Positions 59,780 to 64,000 of a stretch of DNA of 64,000 nt are shown piece after piece. Both the position numbers and the translations under genes were made by a program. Positions within the stretch are counted from its first letter, which is position 1. Every line of letters begins with the position of its first letter. Origin of the DNA: Absidia repens (Eukaryota > Mucoromycota > Mucoromycetes > Mucorales > Cunninghamellaceae); assembly GCA_002105175.1 (NCBI GenBank), contig MCGE01000045.1:224699-288698 (forward strand), in the 5' to 3' direction. The notes below the pieces were generated by a model. That model did not search any database, was not told the DNA's origin, and saw only the letters and a list, made by a program, of their open reading frames with translations.

Positions 59780-60160
59780 TCCCCTTTTCCTTCTTCCCTC
59801 TCCTTCCCGCCCCTCCCACTTGACCTCGTACATTGTATATATCTTTTATTAGTAGTTTTATAGTTTATCCTCCCCTTTTTCTTTATTTTGTATATATCTT
59901 TTAATTTTAGCTTTATCCCTCTTTTTTTTATTCTTTTAGTTAGTATGTATCTTCTAGTATTGTTTTTCTTATAGTTATCAACTGGGGCAAGACACTATTT
60001 TACTTTTGTAGCTTTAGTGTTTCTTTTTTTTTTTTTTTTTTTTTGGTCTTTTTTCTTCAAACCCTGGCGTGTAAAGAAATAAAACAGGCTTCAAAAAACA
60101 ATATGTTATTACATTGCGTGTGCGGGGAAAAAGACCAGTGCTATTTTGATCATAAAGCAT
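59780..60160. other. 3' flank of the 476-residue gene
   Basis: Contains two or three GTATATATCTTTTA repeats and a T run at 60,022-60,043. No gene. Confidence 0.5.
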
Positions 60161-60164
60161 TAAA

Positions 60165-61080
60165 ATCCCGCTCACATGGTGAATTTTTATTCACTGCATT
60201 TTTTTTTCCCCTCTCTTCCCTTTTTTTTTTTTTTTCTTTCTTCAATTCTTCACAATTGTGACTCCTATGGGTTTCTGATGGATTTAGATTAGTGTCAGGA
60301 CTAGTTTAGAAGGGGTTTCAGCTCAGGGATGACAAGATGCATGGGGAAACCCTTTCATTTTGGATCTAGGATCTGAGAGCACCATTAGTTGGGTTCTTGG
60401 AGCCTTCATTAGCTTAGTATAGTATTAGTTTGTCCATATCTTATATCCACATATGAATAAAATATGTTTCTTTGTTACATATTTTGTACAAGAGACCTCT
60501 ATAATTTTTTTTATTATCGTCGTCCTTTAAAATAGTGTTAAGCGTTGTTGTTTTCCAATAACAGAAGTCCTTTTAGCCTTTCTCATGCCTTGTACTGTAT
60601 AATACAACTCTTTTTACAATCGTAGCGTTTAGATTAGTGTTAGTCATTCTTTCTCCATTTTGGATTTAGGATCTACAACCACCATTACTTAGGTTTTTTG
60701 GAATCTTCATAAGCTTACATAGTATAGTCATAGTTTGTCCATTGTTTATATCTACGTCTTAATAAAATATGTTTCTTTTTACGTGCTTCAATGAAAAATG
60801 TCCCGTTAGTCTCTCTCAAATTTTGTGCACTAGGTAGTTGATTTTGTTTTTTTTTATCATCGCCCCTCTTTATGGGTGCGGACAGCTGTTATACTTCAAT
60901 AAAAGACCCCCATTCAATCTTTTTTATAGCTTGTATTGCACAGTATATTACGATTCTTTTTACAACACTGCCTTTAGATTCGTGTTGATCATTCTTCCTC
61001 CAACGGATCATCTACATTGACCCCCCCCCCCGATTTACAATAAAATCCTCGCCTTTTAGCTTTAGTATATATCAATATAC
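60165..61080 (+). repeat. dispersed element, copy D, with internal duplication
   Basis: Head degenerate (CCCGCTCACATGG). It then has the CAATTGTGACTCCTATGGG, GGACTAGTTTAGAAGGGG and CATTTTGGATCTAGGATC blocks. The CATTTTGGAT...GAATAAAATATG module occurs twice, near 60,354 and 60,654 (~300 bp period). It lies in direct orientation to copy C, with the array and the 476-residue gene between them. Confidence 0.7.
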
Positions 61081-61802
61081 TTTAAATATAATACGCCCTT
61101 TCAATAGACCATCCTTCGTCCCATTAGCCATTACTGTGGCTTATTTGTTAATGTTCTATATAATAGTTTCCTCGAGAGTCCCAGTCTCCGATGGACTGTC
61201 AGGAGTTGCATTCAAATAAAACACTGCCTTATTCCTAACCTACTGATTATATTGACGAGCCTAGGTTTGTCCTGTCACCATACTGTACATACTAGAAAGC
61301 ATATTTTCTTGCTTTCTGACCAACACGCTGTCATGATAAAAAAAAAATCCCACTCTACTATGCACATTAATGCACCGACTGGTCTTTCTGCTGATTTGAT
61401 TTTTTTTAAGAAAATAAAACCAACCGTATACAGGTTTTTTTTTTATATTTTTTATCATATTCAACAAATAATTATAAATAGCTACAGTGGAAATAAACAA
61501 AAAGATTCGAGTGGTTTGATAACCCAATATGAATGTCTCGGTTTGCATATTAGGCCAGCAGATTGCCCTGCCCAGGCACCATGATTGAAACCGAGTATAA
61601 TAATATATAGTAGATACCCAGAACCTGATTTTATTCATGAAATGATAGAAGGGGGGAGGGAATGAGGACGATAAATTAACTATAATAGACGTTATATTAA
61701 AATGGATAGTGTAATATATATATATGATATATAAAGGATAATAGAAAGTGGGAAGAGGGGTGGGGGAGAAAAAGAGTAAATGATACTTCTATAAATTAAC
61801 GC
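61081..61802. other. intergenic, element tail and unassigned DNA
   Basis: Mostly weak tail similarity to the element family up to about 61,250, then AT-rich sequence. No gene. Confidence 0.4.
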
Positions 61803-62138
61803 CTATATAGTACTATGTGCAGAAGACAAAAAACCCGCGATCGCGTCGTCCTGTGGTTTAACCGGATTGGGGGCTCGTGGATCAACAGTGTTGGAAATGC
61901 AAGTGGCTACTATAGGAGCATAACCTTGTGGGTTTAATAGCGTGGTACCTGGTAGTATTTCGTTGCAGGGTCGAATACCCAACATGGCACCAGTTCCACT
62001 TTGACTTGTTGTGCTGGGTGGTACTACGATAGCCTTCTCTTGAGCGAGGTCATGCTCGGACGACCGGACTTTTAATGGTGCACCATGAATCATCACTGTT
62101 GAAAAGGCCAAGAAAAGCAGGAAAGAAGTTAGAACCAT
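61803..62138 (-). CDS. small secreted protein, two cysteines
   Basis: 111 residues, single exon. Signal peptide MVLTSFLLFLAFSTVMIHGA. The mature chain has a charged start (PLKVRSSEHDLAQEK), a serine/threonine linker and a core GIRPCNEILPGTTLLNPQGYAPIVATC, in which two cysteines could pair. The tail is hydrophilic. A TATA box (62,214-62,221, minus) lies 76 bp upstream, the same spacing as in the six-cysteine family, supporting a real gene. Function not recognised. Confidence 0.7.
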   Translation of the reverse strand: MVLTSFLLFLAFSTVMIHGAPLKVRSSEHDLAQEKAIVVPPSTTSQSGTGAMLGIRPCNEILPGTTLLNPQGYAPIVATCISNTVDPRAPNPVKPQDDAIAGFLSSAHSTI

Positions 62139-62213
62139 GATTGGATGGGGGAAGTGTTGTTATTTAATTTGATGCAGAAATGTAGTATTGGGATAATGAA
62201 AAAATGGGACTCA

Positions 62214-62221
62214 TTTATATA
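62214..62221 (-). promoter_or_regulatory. TATA box of the two-cysteine secreted gene
   Basis: Minus-strand TATATAAA, 76-83 bp before the ATG at 62,138. Confidence 0.6.
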
Positions 62222-63773
62222 GTTTTTTATTTTTTCGGAGGGAGGGTGAGAGGGGGGCGGGTACGGGGTAATGGCACTCAAGACAATAATAGATCATCGT
62301 AAGTCACTTATGATCCTCTGTAATTGATTTTTTTCTAAAAAATAAAAAACTGAAAAGCTAAAATTGAGCTGATAAGGTTGTGTAGCCATTTACCAAACAA
62401 CTGTGTCGCATTAACGGGGGGGGGGACGTGAATTTGACGGAATCGATCCTATTGATTGGCATAGCATCAGGACGGCGTATTATGTAAAACAAATAAACAA
62501 GAAAAATTCGGATCATGTCAAAGCGCATCTTCTCTGCATAAAATATTATATTATATAGTACTGCATGGATCTATTCTAGATTCTTTTTCCTTATAAAAAA
62601 AAGATAGTCTTCTCATTGTAAAAACATTTAATTCCGCCGGGCAGTTTTTTTTTTATCAGAAATGTCATTCAATACAATTAGGATAACATATAATACAGTA
62701 ATAACTGATGTTATGTAAATAAAGGATGACACCGTCCTTTATTGACAACCCATCATCTTAAAAAAGGGCAAAGTATTTGATTTTGTGATTTACTGATGAT
62801 AATCAGAAAGATGGATTTATGATTTATTAAAAGCAAATAAAATAAAAATGGAATGGAATGATGAAAGAAAATATGGTGTAAGTCATAAAAACTACCGTGG
62901 TGGATGCATACCGTTTCCTCTTCGTCGGGAGTTAAAATACGTTTCGCGTCTCATAAAACTTTGGTCTCCCTTTTTTTTCTTTTCTTTTCTTTTCTTTTCT
63001 CAGAACATCAACTTACATTGGTGACTCCCGTGTGATGATGGTGAACTTGGATTAGTAGTTAGAGTGTGAATCAGGGACATTTTAAAAAATGCAATACAAA
63101 CATCATGGGGAAGCCCTTTCATTTGGGATATAGGATTGGGGAGGCAAGCTTAGATTTAGTCTTCCTTCTCAAGAATAGTGATATCAAACTCTTTCTTAGG
63201 TTTATTTAATTTTAGCTGTCATAGTTCATATCTATATTTGAATAAAATATGTCTTGTCTTTTTTAACATTAGTCTCTCTGTCCTCCGTTTAGTTTGTCTT
63301 ATCCTTTTGTTACATTCGTCCCCTCGCCATCCTTTAGAATAGCGTTGACCGTCCCAGTTTTTATGCTTATTTATACTTCAATAAAATACGGCCTTTATTT
63401 TTATCCACTATTCAGATCTATCTTAGGGACAATGTTACTCTTCATTTTTTAGGTTTGCTTTTACGATCAATCCGTACTCTGGATAGATTGTACCTAGCAT
63501 TACCAAACTAGTTCCTTCTGTGCATATCACACCGTCTCCTTTTCAAGCTCTTTTTTTTTTTTTTTTTTTTGTTAATTGAGCATCAAAACTATACCAGTTG
63601 AACCAAATTTTCAATTTGATAAGTAGAAAAGTCTGATTTTGTTTAACAAAGTGTATCCTACATAATGAGTTCGTGTTACGTTGTGCTCGCGAAATTCTTC
63701 AAACTGCCCCAGCCCTCCTCATTTTAACAATTCTCAAACTTCTTTCTTGTTTATCTTCTATCTTTTTACCATT
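62222..63773. other. intergenic with variant repeat
   Basis: No gene up to 62,930. The variant element is listed separately. A T run lies at 63,550-63,570. Confidence 0.5.
62940..63480 (+). repeat. variant copy of the dispersed element
   Basis: A (CTTTT)n tract, GTGACTCCCGTG, ACTTGGATTAGTAG, a GGGACATTTTAAAAAATGC block shared with the 34.9, 38.7 and 47.3 kb fragments, CATGGGGAAGCCC, TTTCATTTGGGATATAGGAT and two AATAAAATANG blocks. Confidence 0.6.
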
Positions 63774-64000
63774 ATGACTCAACCTGACCAAGTGGGCAAG
63801 TTCTCTAAAATTATGTCAATATTGACTGGTATATTTTATATATATATATATATAAAATTAACTTTCCTTTACATACATATATAGTCGATACACAACAACA
63901 GCCATTTCAGGTTGTTCTTGTCGACATCAAAAAAGCCGCCAATGATAAAATCATCCACTGTGTTGAAAAACCCTTGGAAGGCAATGGAGAAGATTGAAAT
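63774..64000 (+). pseudogene. 5' end of a second HET-type gene, frameshifted
   Basis: Exon 1 63,774-63,828 (MTQPDQVGKFSKIMSILT), GTATAT...TATAG intron, exon 2 from 63,885. The reading FQVVLVDIKKAANDKIIHCV and EKPLEGNGED parallels the HET protein's HVVLVDIKKAGFEKEIQCIEKPLEG. A TGA at 63,995-63,997 follows. The other gene has GATTTGAAG where this one has GATTGAAAT, so one T is missing. It is either a pseudogene or a base-call error at the window edge. Confidence 0.6.

Noticed and set aside
56385..61080. Copies C and D as LTRs of one retrotransposon
   Set aside because: They are too diverged from each other for a young LTR pair, and no gag, protease or reverse transcriptase motifs lie between them.

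Overview
The window reads as nuclear DNA of an early-diverging filamentous fungus, most likely Mucorales (Mucoromycota). The evidence is AT-rich sequence, many short introns crowded with oligo(T), a cytochrome b5-fused front-end (delta-6 type) fatty-acid desaturase, and a hypothetical-protein family I recall as expanded in mucoralean genomes. I cannot resolve the genus.

Positions 1-28,170 are a gene-dense, conserved core. In order it holds kynureninase (3' end off the window), a decayed ubiquitin-conjugating-enzyme fragment, an MCT-type MFS transporter with a GC-AG intron, a Rab11/Ypt31 GTPase, the delta-6 desaturase, TCF25/Rqc1, an RCHY1-type CHY/RING ubiquitin ligase, VTC1, a 1.2 kb dispersed repeat, PEX19, the RuvB-like ATPase RVB1, a low-complexity gene I cannot identify, and a CDK9/BUR1-like kinase. 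I rebuilt every multi-exon core gene exon by exon; the frames close and the exon sums are multiples of three for each complete gene.

Positions 28,170-64,000 are an accessory, repeat-rich compartment. Its centre is an inverted repeat with arms of about 5.7 kb (31,250-36,990 and 45,345-51,105) around a spacer of about 8.4 kb. The arms and spacer carry five copies of an unrecognised small secreted protein family with six cysteines. Three copies are intact and two are broken. They share a promoter layout: a TATA box about 75-90 bp before the ATG and an upstream CATAAGGCGT-type block about 240 bp before it. An unrelated eight-cysteine secreted protein sits in the spacer. Decayed secreted or cysteine-rich genes lie nearby and in both arms.

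Downstream are a HET-domain protein (53,977-56,181), a 476-residue protein of a dispersed family with a decayed copy at 52.4-53.2 kb, a small secreted protein, and the frameshifted 5' end of a second HET-type gene at the window edge.

The compartment is laced with one noncoding repeat family. Full copies are about 1.1-1.3 kb, start with CCCGCCCACGTG plus TATTTATT, and several end in GGCATCC followed by A-rich DNA. Three of these copies are followed by arrays of a roughly 220 bp tandem unit. The layout suggests a duplicating, fast-evolving secretome locus beside a stable housekeeping block.
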